Shown in pieces: positions 1 to 8,257 of a DNA stretch of 64,000 bases; position 1 is the first letter of the stretch; every line of letters begins with the position of its first letter. Location: assembly GCA_029257775.1 (NCBI GenBank), contig JARIAQ010000032.1:87448-151447 (forward strand), read 5' to 3'. Under the pieces are notes generated by a model that had not been told where the DNA came from, did not search any database, and worked only from the letters and a program-made list of their open reading frames with translations. This DNA comes from Blautia sp. Its GTDB lineage: Bacteria; Bacillota; Clostridia; Lachnospirales; Lachnospiraceae. The position numbers were made by a program, and so were the translations under genes.

Positions 1-632
1 TTATTTCCATAATCTTTGATTTGCGCAAGAACTTTATCTCCATCTTCCGCCGCCAATGATTTTCCTGAAGGAATGAACACATCTTTTAAAAAACGTTGAT
101 TATCTGTAACCACAAATCCAAATCCATCGCACTGCTGATAAGTTCCTACAACTTCTCTCGTACCTCTTTCCAGTACCTTAACAACTTCTCCTTCACACCT
201 TTTACCATCTTTACTATCTTTTTTCACCACAATCTGTACGGTATCCCCATGTAATGCGGTACCAATACTTTCTTCTGGAATAAAAATATCTTCTTCTGCC
301 TCTGGAATTTCTAAAAATCCGAAACCTCGTGGATGGCTGATAAATGTCCCTGTATAGTACTGTCCTTTTTTTCTCTCTGTTTTTGTTGATTGTTTTCCCG
401 TTTCTTTTTTTACACTATTACTTTTGACTATTTCATATCTGCCTCTTTTATTAATGGCAATCTTTCCTTCTTCCAGAAGCATATCTAAAATTTTATGAAG
501 TTCTTCCCTCTTTCCTGCTGGAATTTGAAGGATTACCGCCAATTCTTTTGCTCTCATTGGGCGATATTCTTTACAGCACATAATTTCATATACAATTTTT
601 TTTCTTTTTTTTATTTGTTGATTTTTTTTCAA
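1..632 (-). CDS. rnr: Ribonuclease R, N-terminal part (cut by window edge)
   Basis: The first about 210 codons of a 3'-5' exoribonuclease of the RNase II/R family are visible; the catalytic RNB and S1 domains lie outside the window. The visible part starts with a Lys-rich tail, a winged-helix segment (MRAKELAVILQ) and two cold-shock-type OB segments (GTFISHPRGFGFLE and GTYQQCDGFGFVV), the usual RNase R order. I chose the TTG at 632-630 because GAGG sits 9 bases upstream and the open frame begins here; the first ATG (near 585) would remove the basic tail. It lies directly downstream of secG, the common Firmicute order secG-rnr-smpB. RNase R degrades structured RNA and works with SmpB-tmRNA. 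A hairpin with a T-run sits in its leader. Family call is firm; the start is likely. Confidence 0.9.
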   Translation of the reverse strand, partial: MKKNQQIKKRKKIVYEIMCCKEYRPMRAKELAVILQIPAGKREELHKILDMLLEEGKIAINKRGRYEIVKSNSVKKETGKQSTKTERKKGQYYTGTFISHPRGFGFLEIPEAEEDIFIPEESIGTALHGDTVQIVVKKDSKDGKRCEGEVVKVLERGTREVVGTYQQCDGFGFVVTDNQRFLKDVFIPSGKSLAAEDGDKVLAQIKDYGN

Positions 633-644
633 TGTTTTTATCCT

Positions 645-679
645 CAAAAAAGATGACACCCTTGCAACGCAAGAGTGCC
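645..679 (-). terminator. Hairpin plus T-run between secG and rnr (terminator or attenuator)
   Basis: On the minus strand an 11-pair stem (GGCACTCTTGC against GCAAGGGTGTC, with G-U pairs) closes a 3-base loop and is followed by ATCTTTTTT. It lies between the secG stop and the rnr ribosome site, and its T-run abuts the GAGG of rnr. It can terminate secG transcripts or set the read-through into rnr. Confidence 0.7.
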
Positions 680-683
680 ATGA

Positions 684-920
684 TTAAAATTTCAAATTCA
701 ATACCAAAGCTAACACAAAGAATAATACACCAAGAATTTTTGTTACTTTTACTAAAGTACCTTCCATGGAGCGTCCTTTATTTTTCCCCCAGTAAGTCTC
801 AGACATACCGGAAAGACTTCCCAGTCCCTGAGATTTTCCTTCCTGCATCAGAATGATTACAGCTAATGCAATACAATCTATAATGAAAAGTACAGTTAAA
901 GCAATTCTTAAATATTCCAT
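684..920 (-). CDS. secG: SecG preprotein translocase subunit
   Basis: 78 residues with two membrane helices (about 5-24 and 58-76) joined by a Gly/Ser-rich cytoplasmic loop (QEGKSQGLGSLSG), the standard SecG plan and size. SecG associates with SecYE in the membrane and helps the SecA-driven export cycle. The ATG is preceded by GGAGGTG at good spacing. It lies downstream of eno and upstream of rnr, both on the same strand. A promoter candidate overlaps the eno stop codon, so secG can be transcribed separately. Call is secure. Confidence 0.95.
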   Translation of the reverse strand: MEYLRIALTVLFIIDCIALAVIILMQEGKSQGLGSLSGMSETYWGKNKGRSMEGTLVKVTKILGVLFFVLALVLNLKF

Positions 921-950
921 CGTTACACCTCCTAATTGCTAAGCACTACA

Positions 951-979
951 AGTGTAACACAGGAACTTTGCAATTTCAA
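951..979 (-). promoter_or_regulatory. Candidate sigma-A promoter for secG
   Basis: TTGAAA (979-974), 17 bases, TACACT (956-951) on the minus strand. The -35 contains the eno stop codon TGA. The -10 matches only 4 of 6 consensus bases, so this is a moderate candidate. Confidence 0.4.
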
Positions 980-2298
980 CTATTATTTTTTATAAATGGA
1001 TTTCTATATCTAGCTTCTTGTCCTAGTTCGTCTTCTATTTCCAAAAGCCTGTTATACTTTGCAGTTCTCTCTCCTCTACATGGTGCTCCTGTTTTTATCT
1101 GTCCTGTTCCCATTGCCACTGCTAAATCTGCAATAAATGTATCTTCACTTTCTCCTGATCTATGAGAAACAATGGCAGCATAACCTGCTTTGTGCGCCAT
1201 ATTTACTGCTTCCATGGCCTCTGATAAACTCCCTATTTGATTCACTTTAATCAGTATAGCATTTCCTGCTCTCATTTCGATTCCCTTTTGGAGTCGCTTT
1301 GTATTAGTAACAAATAAGTCATCTCCTACTAGCTGTACTTTATGACCTAAACGCTTTGTCATTTTTACCCAGCCTTCCCAATCTTCTTCACAAAGACCAT
1401 CTTCAATAGATACAATAGGAAACTTTTCTAAAAGTTCTTCATAATAAGAAATCATTTCTTCTGCACTTTTTATAATTCTTTTATTTTGCATAATGCTTTG
1501 TCCTGGAAAATAATACATTCCATTTTCATAAAGCTCACTGGCTGCTATGTCCAGTGCGAAAGAAATTTCTTTTCCTGGTAGAAACCCTGCCTCTTTAACT
1601 GCTCTTACCATATACTCTAATGCTTCTTCTGCTCCTTTTAAATCTGGTGCAAAACCACCCTCATCACCCACAGCAACAGATAATCCCTCTGATTGCAAAA
1701 TTTCCTTTAATTTGTGGTAAATCTCTACACACATACGAAGTCCTTCTCTAAAACAACAGGCACCAACAGGCATAATCATAAATTCTTGAAAATCTATAGT
1801 ATTCTCTGCATGTTTTCCTCCGTTTAAAATATTCATCATAGGAACAGGCATATCATGTGCCTGACAGCCTCCTAAATATTGATACAACGGAACTCTGAGA
1901 GCTTTAGCTGCTGCATCTGCAGCCGCTAAAGACACACCTAAAATGGCATTTGCTCCTACTTTCTCTTTATTTTCCGTTCCATCTTCTTGTTTCAGCAAGG
2001 TATCAATATGTCTTTGATTTAACACATTTTCTCCCAAAACACTTTCTGATAATTTATCATTTATATTTTCTACTGCTTTTAAAACCCCTCTTCCAAAATA
2101 TCGTTTATCCTTATCTCTTAGCTCTAAAGCCTCGTATTTTCCTGTGGATGCACCTGATGGAATAATAGCTTTTCCTGTATATCCGTCTTTGCCCACAATC
2201 CCTTCTCCTACTGTCACTTCTGTTTCCACTGTAGGATTACCTCTGGAGTCCAACACTTCTCTGGCGTAAACCTTTCTAATCGGTAAATAGCGATTCAT
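976..2298 (-). CDS. eno: Enolase (phosphopyruvate hydratase)
   Basis: Interconverts 2-phosphoglycerate and phosphoenolpyruvate in the cytoplasm. 440 residues, close to the usual 430. Visible family marks are the N-terminal [11 protein letters not shown], the substrate loop [15 protein letters not shown], the metal-binding acidic residues in [16 protein letters not shown] and [10 protein letters not shown], the signature [13 protein letters not shown] with the catalytic Lys, and [15 protein letters not shown]. The start MNRYLPIRK has AGGAGG 7 bases upstream; the open frame runs 15 codons further but without a ribosome site. A terminator separates it from gpmI upstream, and no clear terminator separates it from secG downstream. 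The function is secure. Confidence 0.97.
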   Translation of the reverse strand: MNRYLPIRKVYAREVLDSRGNPTVETEVTVGEGIVGKDGYTGKAIIPSGASTGKYEALELRDKDKRYFGRGVLKAVENINDKLSESVLGENVLNQRHIDTLLKQEDGTENKEKVGANAILGVSLAAADAAAKALRVPLYQYLGGCQAHDMPVPMMNILNGGKHAENTIDFQEFMIMPVGACCFREGLRMCVEIYHKLKEILQSEGLSVAVGDEGGFAPDLKGAEEALEYMVRAVKEAGFLPGKEISFALDIAASELYENGMYYFPGQSIMQNKRIIKSAEEMISYYEELLEKFPIVSIEDGLCEEDWEGWVKMTKRLGHKVQLVGDDLFVTNTKRLQKGIEMRAGNAILIKVNQIGSLSEAMEAVNMAHKAGYAAIVSHRSGESEDTFIADLAVAMGTGQIKTGAPCRGERTAKYNRLLEIEDELGQEARYRNPFIKNNS

Positions 2299-2369
2299 GT
2301 CACAACCTCCTGTTTTTTTCATTTCCAATAATAGTATTCTCATCCACTACTTTTTTCATTCAAGCGATC

Positions 2370-2398
2370 AAAAAAAGAGACCACTTTTCAGCAGTCTC
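2370..2398 (-). terminator. Rho-independent terminator of gpmI
   Basis: On the minus strand a 9-pair stem (GAGACTGCT against AGTGGTCTC) with a GAAA loop is followed by seven Ts. It lies just beyond the gpmI stop. Confidence 0.85.
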
Positions 2399-2411
2399 CT
2401 TAGTAATATTT

Positions 2412-3953
2412 TTATTTTTTAATCAATAAAGATTTTCCTGTCATTTCTTTCGGCTGTTCCATACCCATTAACTCAATAAGTGTTGGTGCAATATCTGCAA
2501 GACAACCACCTTCTCTTAAATCATAAGAAGGATCAGCATTTACAAGAATAAATGGAACTGGATTTGTAGTATGCGCTGTAAATGGAGCACCTGTCTCATA
2601 ATCCACCAACTGCTCTGCATTTCCATGATCTGCACAAATAAACATCTGACCGTTAACTTCTTTAATTGCCTCAACAGTTTTACCTACACATTCATCTACT
2701 GCTTCAATTGCTTTAATAGCTGCAGCTTCTACACCTGTATGCCCAACCATATCTGGATTTGCAAAGTTAATGATAATCACATCATATTTATCTGATTTAA
2801 TTGCCTCTACCAATTTATCACATACTTCATATGCACTCATCTCTGGTTTTAAATCATAGGTAGCAACTTTTGGAGATTTAACCAGAATTCTATCCTCTCC
2901 TTCATTTGGTTCTTCCACACCACCATTGAAGAAAAATGTAACATGAGCATATTTTTCTGTTTCCGCAATACGTGCCTGTTTTTTTCCATGAGCAGCTAAA
3001 AATTCACCAAATGTATTTGTAATTGCTACCTTATGGAAAGCAACATCTTTGTTTGGAATAGTTGGATCGTATTCTGTAAAGCATACAAATGTGACATCCA
3101 ATCTCTTTTCCCTTGTAAATCCTGTAAATTCATCATCGCAGAAAGCTCTTGTAAGCTCTCTTGCTCTATCTGGACGGAAATTAAAGAAGATTACAGAATC
3201 TTTATCCTGAATTGTCCCTACCGGTTTACCTTCTTTTACCAAAACTGTAGGCATTACAAATTCATCTGTTTTTTCAGCTTTATAAGATTCTTCTACTGCA
3301 GCTACTGGGCATTCTGCCTGTACACCTTCTCCTTTTGTCATTGCGTTAAATGCCAACTCTACACGTTCCCAACGATTATCTCTATCCATAGCATAATAAC
3401 GTCCCATGATAGAAGCAACCTGACCTACACCTAACTCTTTCATCTTATTACAAAGCTGCTCAATATATCCTTTTCCCCCTGTAGGTGGTGTATCTCTACC
3501 GTCTAAGAAACAATGTACAAATACTTTAGAAAGTCCTTCTTTTTTTGCCAGTTCTAAAAGCCCAAATACATGAGTCAAATGGCTGTGTACACCACCGTCA
3601 GATAATAATCCGAATAAATGTAATGCAGAATTGTTTTCTTTTGCATTTTTAACTGCCTTTAATAAAGCTTCATTTTTAAAGAAATCTCCATCTTCGATTT
3701 CTTTTGTAATTCTTGTAAGTTCCTGATAAACAATACGTCCAGCTCCCATATTTAAATGACCTACTTCAGAATTTCCCATCTGTCCCTCAGGAAGTCCTAC
3801 TGCCATACCACTGGCATTTCCTTTTACAAAAGGATATTTCTCCTTTAACATATCCATTACAGGAGTTTTCCCTTCACATACTGCATTTGCTTCACATTTG
3901 TCATTTAATCCATATCCATCAAGAATCATTAATACGGTTGGTTTTTTGCTCAT
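2412..3953 (-). CDS. gpmI: 2,3-bisphosphoglycerate-independent phosphoglycerate mutase
   Basis: Interconverts 3- and 2-phosphoglycerate through a phosphoserine intermediate with two Mn ions. 513 residues, the family size. MILDGYG near the N-terminus gives the first metal Asp, and GQMGNSEVGHLNMGAGR holds the phosphorylated Ser at about residue 62. Further metal ligands are in HCFLDGRDTPP, NFANPDMVGHTG and CADHGNAE. The ATG is preceded by AAAGGAG. It forms its own unit: a terminator follows it and another hairpin precedes it. With eno downstream it completes the step from 3-phosphoglycerate to PEP. Secure. Confidence 0.97.
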   Translation of the reverse strand: MSKKPTVLMILDGYGLNDKCEANAVCEGKTPVMDMLKEKYPFVKGNASGMAVGLPEGQMGNSEVGHLNMGAGRIVYQELTRITKEIEDGDFFKNEALLKAVKNAKENNSALHLFGLLSDGGVHSHLTHVFGLLELAKKEGLSKVFVHCFLDGRDTPPTGGKGYIEQLCNKMKELGVGQVASIMGRYYAMDRDNRWERVELAFNAMTKGEGVQAECPVAAVEESYKAEKTDEFVMPTVLVKEGKPVGTIQDKDSVIFFNFRPDRARELTRAFCDDEFTGFTREKRLDVTFVCFTEYDPTIPNKDVAFHKVAITNTFGEFLAAHGKKQARIAETEKYAHVTFFFNGGVEEPNEGEDRILVKSPKVATYDLKPEMSAYEVCDKLVEAIKSDKYDVIIINFANPDMVGHTGVEAAAIKAIEAVDECVGKTVEAIKEVNGQMFICADHGNAEQLVDYETGAPFTAHTTNPVPFILVNADPSYDLREGGCLADIAPTLIELMGMEQPKEMTGKSLLIKK

Positions 3954-3969
3954 AACATTTCTCCTTTCT

Positions 3970-4047
3970 GATCTATATAATAGAAATACCGATTTCTCAT
4001 TTCATTTTATTACCAAAGGTATTCTATCACGAAATAAGAAATCGGTA
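3970..4047 (-). terminator. Terminator of the amino acid ABC operon
   Basis: The arms at 3987-4003 and 4031-4047 form a 17-pair stem that pairs fully on the minus strand (one G-U) but has a mismatch on the plus strand. It is followed on the minus strand by TTTCTATTATAT. It lies between the ABC ATPase gene and gpmI. Confidence 0.7.
3977..4005 (-). promoter_or_regulatory. Weak promoter candidate for gpmI
   Basis: ATGAAA (4005-4000), 17 bases, TATTAT (3982-3977), then a leader to the gpmI ribosome site. It overlaps the 3' arm and tail of the preceding terminator. The -35 is poor, so confidence is low. Confidence 0.3.
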
Positions 4048-4068
4048 AATGCTTTTTTCTATAATTTT

Positions 4069-4896
4069 CTAAGACAAGACTTTAGACAAAAATTCTTTTG
4101 CCCTTGGTGTCTTTGGATTTTCAAAAAATTCTGTCGGTGTACTATCCTCCAAAATTTTTCCTTCATCCATAAATAAAATTCGATTGGCAACTTCCTTCGC
4201 AAATCCCATCTCGTGGGTAACAATAATCATTGTCATGCCTTCTTTTGCCAAAGCTTTCATTAAATCTAATACTTCCCCAACCATTTCAGGATCTAACGCA
4301 CTGGTTGGCTCGTCAAAAAGAATAACATCTGGATTCATGGCAAGAGAACGTACAATTGCAACTCTTTGTTTCTGTCCTCCGGACAAAGTGGATGGATAAA
4401 CATCCGCTTTATCTTCAAGCCCAATTCTTTTTAGCAAATCCAGAGCCTGTGCTTTTGCTTCCTCACGAATTTGCACTTTTGTAGTAGTCACCGGAAAAAG
4501 TTCTTCCTTCTGAGATGCAAATACATTCTTTACTTTTATCACAAAGTTCTTTCTTTTTTTCTGTCGTAATTCCTGACATTTTACATATACCGGTGCCATC
4601 ATAATATTTTGAATAACTGTTTTATTATGGAAGAGATTAAAGTGCTGAAAAACCATTCCCATATGACGGCGATGAATATTGATATCTACTTTCATATCTG
4701 CAATATCTACACCATTAAAGATAATGCTTCCTCCAGTAGGATCTTCCATACAATTTAAACATCTTAAAAACGTACTTTTTCCAGAACCTGAAGGTCCAAG
4801 GACAACCATAATATCACCTTTATTAATTGTGACATTAATATCCTTCAAAACCTGAACATGATTAAAATCTTTTTTTAAATTAATTACGTCTATCAC
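4069..4896 (-). CDS. Polar amino acid ABC transporter, ATP-binding protein
   Basis: Hydrolyses ATP at the membrane to drive amino acid import with the adjacent permease and binding protein. Walker [10 protein letters not shown] (about 33-41), signature LSGGQKQR, Walker [13 protein letters not shown] and the switch VTHEMGFA are all present, in the GlnQ/HisP manner. At 275 residues it is about 30 longer than usual. The extra is a Lys-rich stretch at about 112-148, between the Q-loop region (FNLFHNKTV...MAPVYVK) and the usual [14 protein letters not shown]. The start overlaps the permease gene by 17 bases, which implies translational coupling. The substrate cannot be read from the sequence. Confidence 0.92.
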   Translation of the reverse strand: MIDVINLKKDFNHVQVLKDINVTINKGDIMVVLGPSGSGKSTFLRCLNCMEDPTGGSIIFNGVDIADMKVDINIHRRHMGMVFQHFNLFHNKTVIQNIMMAPVYVKCQELRQKKRKNFVIKVKNVFASQKEELFPVTTTKVQIREEAKAQALDLLKRIGLEDKADVYPSTLSGGQKQRVAIVRSLAMNPDVILFDEPTSALDPEMVGEVLDLMKALAKEGMTMIIVTHEMGFAKEVANRILFMDEGKILEDSTPTEFFENPKTPRAKEFLSKVLS

Positions 4897-5590
4897 TCTT
4901 TTTCAGGCTCCTTTCTAATAATTTTACCAACAAAGAAATTAATAATACTAAAATAATATAAATTAATGCCATTACCAGATATGGCACCATAAATTCATAA
5001 CTATTGCTTCCAATATAACTGAATGCAACATATAAGTCAGCAGCGCCTACAAAACTTACAATTGAAGTTTCCTTAATCAAAGAAATAAATTCATTTCCTA
5101 AAGTTGGCAGAATATTTTTAACTGCTTGTGGAATAACAATTTTCACCATACTTACACTAAAACTTAATCCCACTGCTCTTCCGGCTTCTAACTGCCCTGC
5201 ATCTACAGACTGAATTCCACTTCGCATAATTTCTGAAATATATGCACCACTATTCAATCCAAAAACAGCCATGGCAACTACCTCACCTGAAGTGCGAATG
5301 CCCATAATTGGAAGAAGTACATAATAAAATACCAGAAGCTGTACCACCATTGGTGTACCCCTAAATAGCGCTACATAAAAACTGCAAATCCCATTCAAAA
5401 TTCTAGGCAAACGTTTATATTTAGGAAGAACACGAACCGTTGCAATTAAAGTACCGATTAAAATACCCACAATCAAGCCTACAACAGCTATCATTAAAGT
5501 ATTTTGAAGTCCTTCCAGAACTTTCACATATCCGTTCTGTTCCAGAAAAATTTCCATAAATTTATTTATTTTCTGTTCAAAGTTACCCAT
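4880..5590 (-). CDS. Polar amino acid ABC transporter, permease
   Basis: 236-residue inner-membrane protein of the His/Glu/Gln/Arg/opine permease family. Several hydrophobic segments are visible, starting with [19 protein letters not shown] (about 31-49). The ATPase-contact (EAA) loop reads [22 protein letters not shown] (about 136-157, with the conserved Gly) and [16 protein letters not shown] is the usual family motif. Only one permease gene is present, so the transporter probably uses a homodimer. The gene starts 16 bases after the binding-protein gene and overlaps the ATPase gene. Family call is secure; substrate unknown. Confidence 0.93.
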   Translation of the reverse strand: MGNFEQKINKFMEIFLEQNGYVKVLEGLQNTLMIAVVGLIVGILIGTLIATVRVLPKYKRLPRILNGICSFYVALFRGTPMVVQLLVFYYVLLPIMGIRTSGEVVAMAVFGLNSGAYISEIMRSGIQSVDAGQLEAGRAVGLSFSVSMVKIVIPQAVKNILPTLGNEFISLIKETSIVSFVGAADLYVAFSYIGSNSYEFMVPYLVMALIYIILVLLISLLVKLLERSLKKSDRRN

Positions 5591-5606
5591 TTTATCACCT
5601 TTTCAT

Positions 5607-6476
5607 TTACTGCATCTCGTTAATTGCTTCTGTAATGCACTTAGCTGGAGCTGCATCTACCAATACATATCCAATATTTCCATTAATTAAATCTTGTACT
5701 GCTAAAGAACTATTTTTATAAGTAACACATTTTGCCGGAAGTCCTGGGAATCCCCATTCTTCATCCCCCTCAATATAGTACTGACCTGTTGTTCCTGCCT
5801 GCACACCAATAGAGTCAGAAGCTTTTAATTCATTTAAAAGTTTTTCTACTTCAGCTGCATCCTTGCAGTTATCAAAAGTTGTATTGTCACTGGATACAAC
5901 CAGTCTCTGAGATGCTTCATAATATGTGTTAGAAAATGTTACCTGCTCTGCCCTTTCTTCATTTACAGTTAAACCAGCCATTGCAATATCGCATTTTGAT
6001 TGTCCTACGGATAAGCAAACTGCATCAAAGTCCATATTCTGAATAACCAGCTCCTGATCTAGTTCTTCTGCAAGAAGAGAGGCAATCTCCATATCAATCC
6101 CATAGTATTCATCACCTTTTGTAAATTCAAATGGCTCAAATGCTGCATTTGTAGCAACTACCAACTGTTCTTTGGAAGTATCTAGTTTTGCAGACTTTAC
6201 TGCAGTAGGCTCACCATCGGAAAAATATTTTTCACAAATCTTATCTAAAGTTCCATCTTCTTTAATTTTTGCAATAAAAGTATTAACCTGATCTAATAAT
6301 TCTGGCTGATTTTTATCAATACCAAAAGCATATTCTTCATCTGTTAAATCAACATCAATAATCTTTGCAGTTGTTTTTCCTCCACTCTTTTTTTCTCCAT
6401 CTTTATCGCTTCCACAAGCTGTCATAGACATTGCCATCAATGCTGCTAATACTGCTGCCAATAATTTTTTCTTCAT
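5607..6476 (-). CDS. Amino acid ABC transporter binding lipoprotein, apparently circularly permuted
   Basis: An exported lipoprotein: a hydrophobic signal peptide ends at MTAC (Cys21). Residues about 98-289 show the normal start and middle of a family-3 amino-acid binding protein: VVATNAAFEPFEF, GIDMEIASLLAEEL, MDFDAVCLSV, GLTVNEERAEQVTFS with the ligand-binding Arg, and VLVDAAPA with the ligand-binding Asp. The usual C-terminal piece is not at the end. Instead residues about 38-87 (YAFGIDKNQPELLDQVN ... KEDGTLDKICEKYF) resemble that C-terminal piece and sit right after the signal peptide. The protein ends at EAINEMQ and the permease follows after 16 bases, so a frameshift does not explain it. 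A promoter lies upstream. Role in amino acid capture is secure; the permutation is my inference from motif order. Confidence 0.9.
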   Translation of the reverse strand: MKKKLLAAVLAALMAMSMTACGSDKDGEKKSGGKTTAKIIDVDLTDEEYAFGIDKNQPELLDQVNTFIAKIKEDGTLDKICEKYFSDGEPTAVKSAKLDTSKEQLVVATNAAFEPFEFTKGDEYYGIDMEIASLLAEELDQELVIQNMDFDAVCLSVGQSKCDIAMAGLTVNEERAEQVTFSNTYYEASQRLVVSSDNTTFDNCKDAAEVEKLLNELKASDSIGVQAGTTGQYYIEGDEEWGFPGLPAKCVTYKNSSLAVQDLINGNIGYVLVDAAPAKCITEAINEMQ

Positions 6477-6539
6477 ATCTATTCTCTCCTTTTATACATT
6501 TGCTTTGTATATTCTGTATATTTATTCATCTGTTAAAGA

Positions 6540-6568
6540 ATTATAACAGTTCTTTCCCTATTTGGCAA
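6540..6568 (-). promoter_or_regulatory. Sigma-A promoter of the amino acid ABC operon
   Basis: TTGCCA (6568-6563), 17 bases, TATAAT (6545-6540) on the minus strand, about 60 bases before the binding-protein start, which has GGAGAG upstream. Confidence 0.75.
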
Positions 6569-6611
6569 GTCTTTTTCATCTTTTTTATATATTTATTCAT
6601 TTCTATGTATA

Positions 6612-8093
6612 TCAATACACTATAATTGGTGTATTCACCTCAATATTCTCATAAATTGTTCGCACATGATCCAATGGAGTATTTACACAGCCATGAGAAC
6701 CATTTGTTAAATAAATCCCTCCTCCATAGCTATTTCGCTTTGTCAAGTCATGAATTCCGATACCTCCGTTAAAAGGCATCCAGTAATTAACCGGTTCTTC
6801 ATACTCTGTACTTCCATCGGGTTTCTTTCCTACTAAAGTAAATGGACTTGCTTTATCCTTTAGTCTCCATACTCCTCCTTTCGGCGTTCCATGTCCTTTG
6901 TTGGGATTTCCTGTGACAACTGGTGTATCTACCAGACAAGTTCCATTTTTATAAAACCACATACGCTGCTGATCAATGGAAATTTCCACATATGTACCAT
7001 TAATATCATTTCCTTCATGGGTTTGAGCTTTATATAACCAAATGGGTTCGATTTCTCCACTTTGTCCTGCATTTAGTGCTGCGATTATTGCATCGGTTGT
7101 TTTATCCTGCCATACTCGCCAACCATAATCGCCAGTAGTTAAATGCACAGTTCCTCCCCCTGTAGTCTGAAAATCACGAGGTTTCCCATAAGTATTATAT
7201 TTTTCAGACCAACCAATAACTACTGGTTTTACAAGATTAACATCGAAAGTATACGTCCCATCTTCACCCTTTGCCAACCATGACTTCAGCATGTCCCTTG
7301 TAATCGTCTCTATTCCACTTCCAAAATTTACGGTAATCTGAGAGGAAGTAATCTTATTCAACTGCTCAGCTTCCGCTACTAGACCTTCGTCACTTTGCAA
7401 TATGGCTGGTTTTAAATAACAATCCTCTTCCATCAAAGAAACTTCTGTTTTTCCTTCATCTACTGCATTCTTAAGAACTTCTATCGTCTTTTCTTTATCT
7501 AATGCAGTTCCTTCTACTTCTGGCACAATTTGATATGTTGTGCCATCATCCTCTACCTTTGCATCTTGAGGTAAAGTCATATAATCATCCTGCATACAAA
7601 CTAATTGATTTACCGCTTGTTCAAAACTAGCTTTATCATAGGAATGCTCCACAGAAATAGTATAATTTTTATCTTGAAAGATCTGTATAGGCCATAACCA
7701 GGAATTCTGCTTATCTTTTACTTTATCCAATGATTTATCATCTTTATACTGAAGTTTAATAGCTGTACCACTGATTATTTCACTTTTATCTTCTTTTTCC
7801 TTTATTGTTAAGGAATAGTCCGTTGAATTTTTTTTCATAATTTCCTTAACCGCTTTCACTTTCTTTCCTCCATAGGACTGATCATTAATCTCTGTCCCCG
7901 GATAAAATCGCTCCTGATAATAAACAGACAAAGACACGTATCCTAATAAAAGGCATGTTGCAATCCCTCCTGTAACACCCCACAGAATTTTTGCATTTTT
8001 CTTCTTATTATTTCCTCTTTGCTCTTTCTTTATTCTCTGGTCCGCTTTTTTTAAATTTTTTAATTTTTGCTTACTGCTTTTCTTATTATTCAC
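6612..8093 (-). CDS. Membrane-anchored L,D-transpeptidase (YkuD) with peptidoglycan-binding-type domains
   Basis: Cross-links or modifies peptidoglycan stem peptides by L,D-transpeptidation outside the membrane. A very basic cytoplasmic tail (about 1-38) precedes one membrane helix (ILWGVTGGIATCLLLGYVSLSVYY). A long extracellular part with the PG_binding_4 look follows (FYPGTEINDQSYGGKKV, then repeats of that style). The catalytic YkuD domain occupies about 365 to the end. Its active site is intact: IGIHDLTKRNSYGG then GSHGCVN, with catalytic Cys. The GTG start at 8093 has AAGGAAG 8 bases upstream; a TTG one codon earlier is also possible. It is a single gene with no partner on its strand. 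Family call is secure. Confidence 0.92.
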   Translation of the reverse strand: MNNKKSSKQKLKNLKKADQRIKKEQRGNNKKKNAKILWGVTGGIATCLLLGYVSLSVYYQERFYPGTEINDQSYGGKKVKAVKEIMKKNSTDYSLTIKEKEDKSEIISGTAIKLQYKDDKSLDKVKDKQNSWLWPIQIFQDKNYTISVEHSYDKASFEQAVNQLVCMQDDYMTLPQDAKVEDDGTTYQIVPEVEGTALDKEKTIEVLKNAVDEGKTEVSLMEEDCYLKPAILQSDEGLVAEAEQLNKITSSQITVNFGSGIETITRDMLKSWLAKGEDGTYTFDVNLVKPVVIGWSEKYNTYGKPRDFQTTGGGTVHLTTGDYGWRVWQDKTTDAIIAALNAGQSGEIEPIWLYKAQTHEGNDINGTYVEISIDQQRMWFYKNGTCLVDTPVVTGNPNKGHGTPKGGVWRLKDKASPFTLVGKKPDGSTEYEEPVNYWMPFNGGIGIHDLTKRNSYGGGIYLTNGSHGCVNTPLDHVRTIYENIEVNTPIIVY

Positions 8094-8194
8094 CAAACAA
8101 ACTTCCTTCTCTGAAAAAACACATCTTAATAAGTTACATATATTTTCATTTTACTCCAAAAAAAGACAAAATAAAAGCTTTTTATACCCTTCTC

Positions 8195-8223
8195 TTGCAA
8201 TCCTCATACTTTTTTAATATTAT
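8195..8223 (+). promoter_or_regulatory. Promoter of the PflX-like radical SAM gene
   Basis: TTGCAA (8195-8200), 17 bases, TATTAT (8218-8223), about 35 bases before the ATG at 8258. Confidence 0.6.
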
Positions 8224-8257
8224 TTATAATATGTTTACTGAAAGGAAATATTTTTGT

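Noticed and set aside
632..856. Plus-strand open frame opposite secG
   Set aside because: It mirrors secG, has no ribosome site and no recognisable protein pattern.
5591..5620. Frameshift or early stop as the reason for the missing C-terminus of the binding protein
   Set aside because: The permease start follows after 16 bases and no frame contains the missing segment; that segment is instead found near the N-terminus.
7991..8257. N-terminal extension of the radical SAM frame
   Set aside because: It overlaps the start of the L,D-transpeptidase gene and the radical SAM promoter; AAAGGAAA supports the ATG at 8258.
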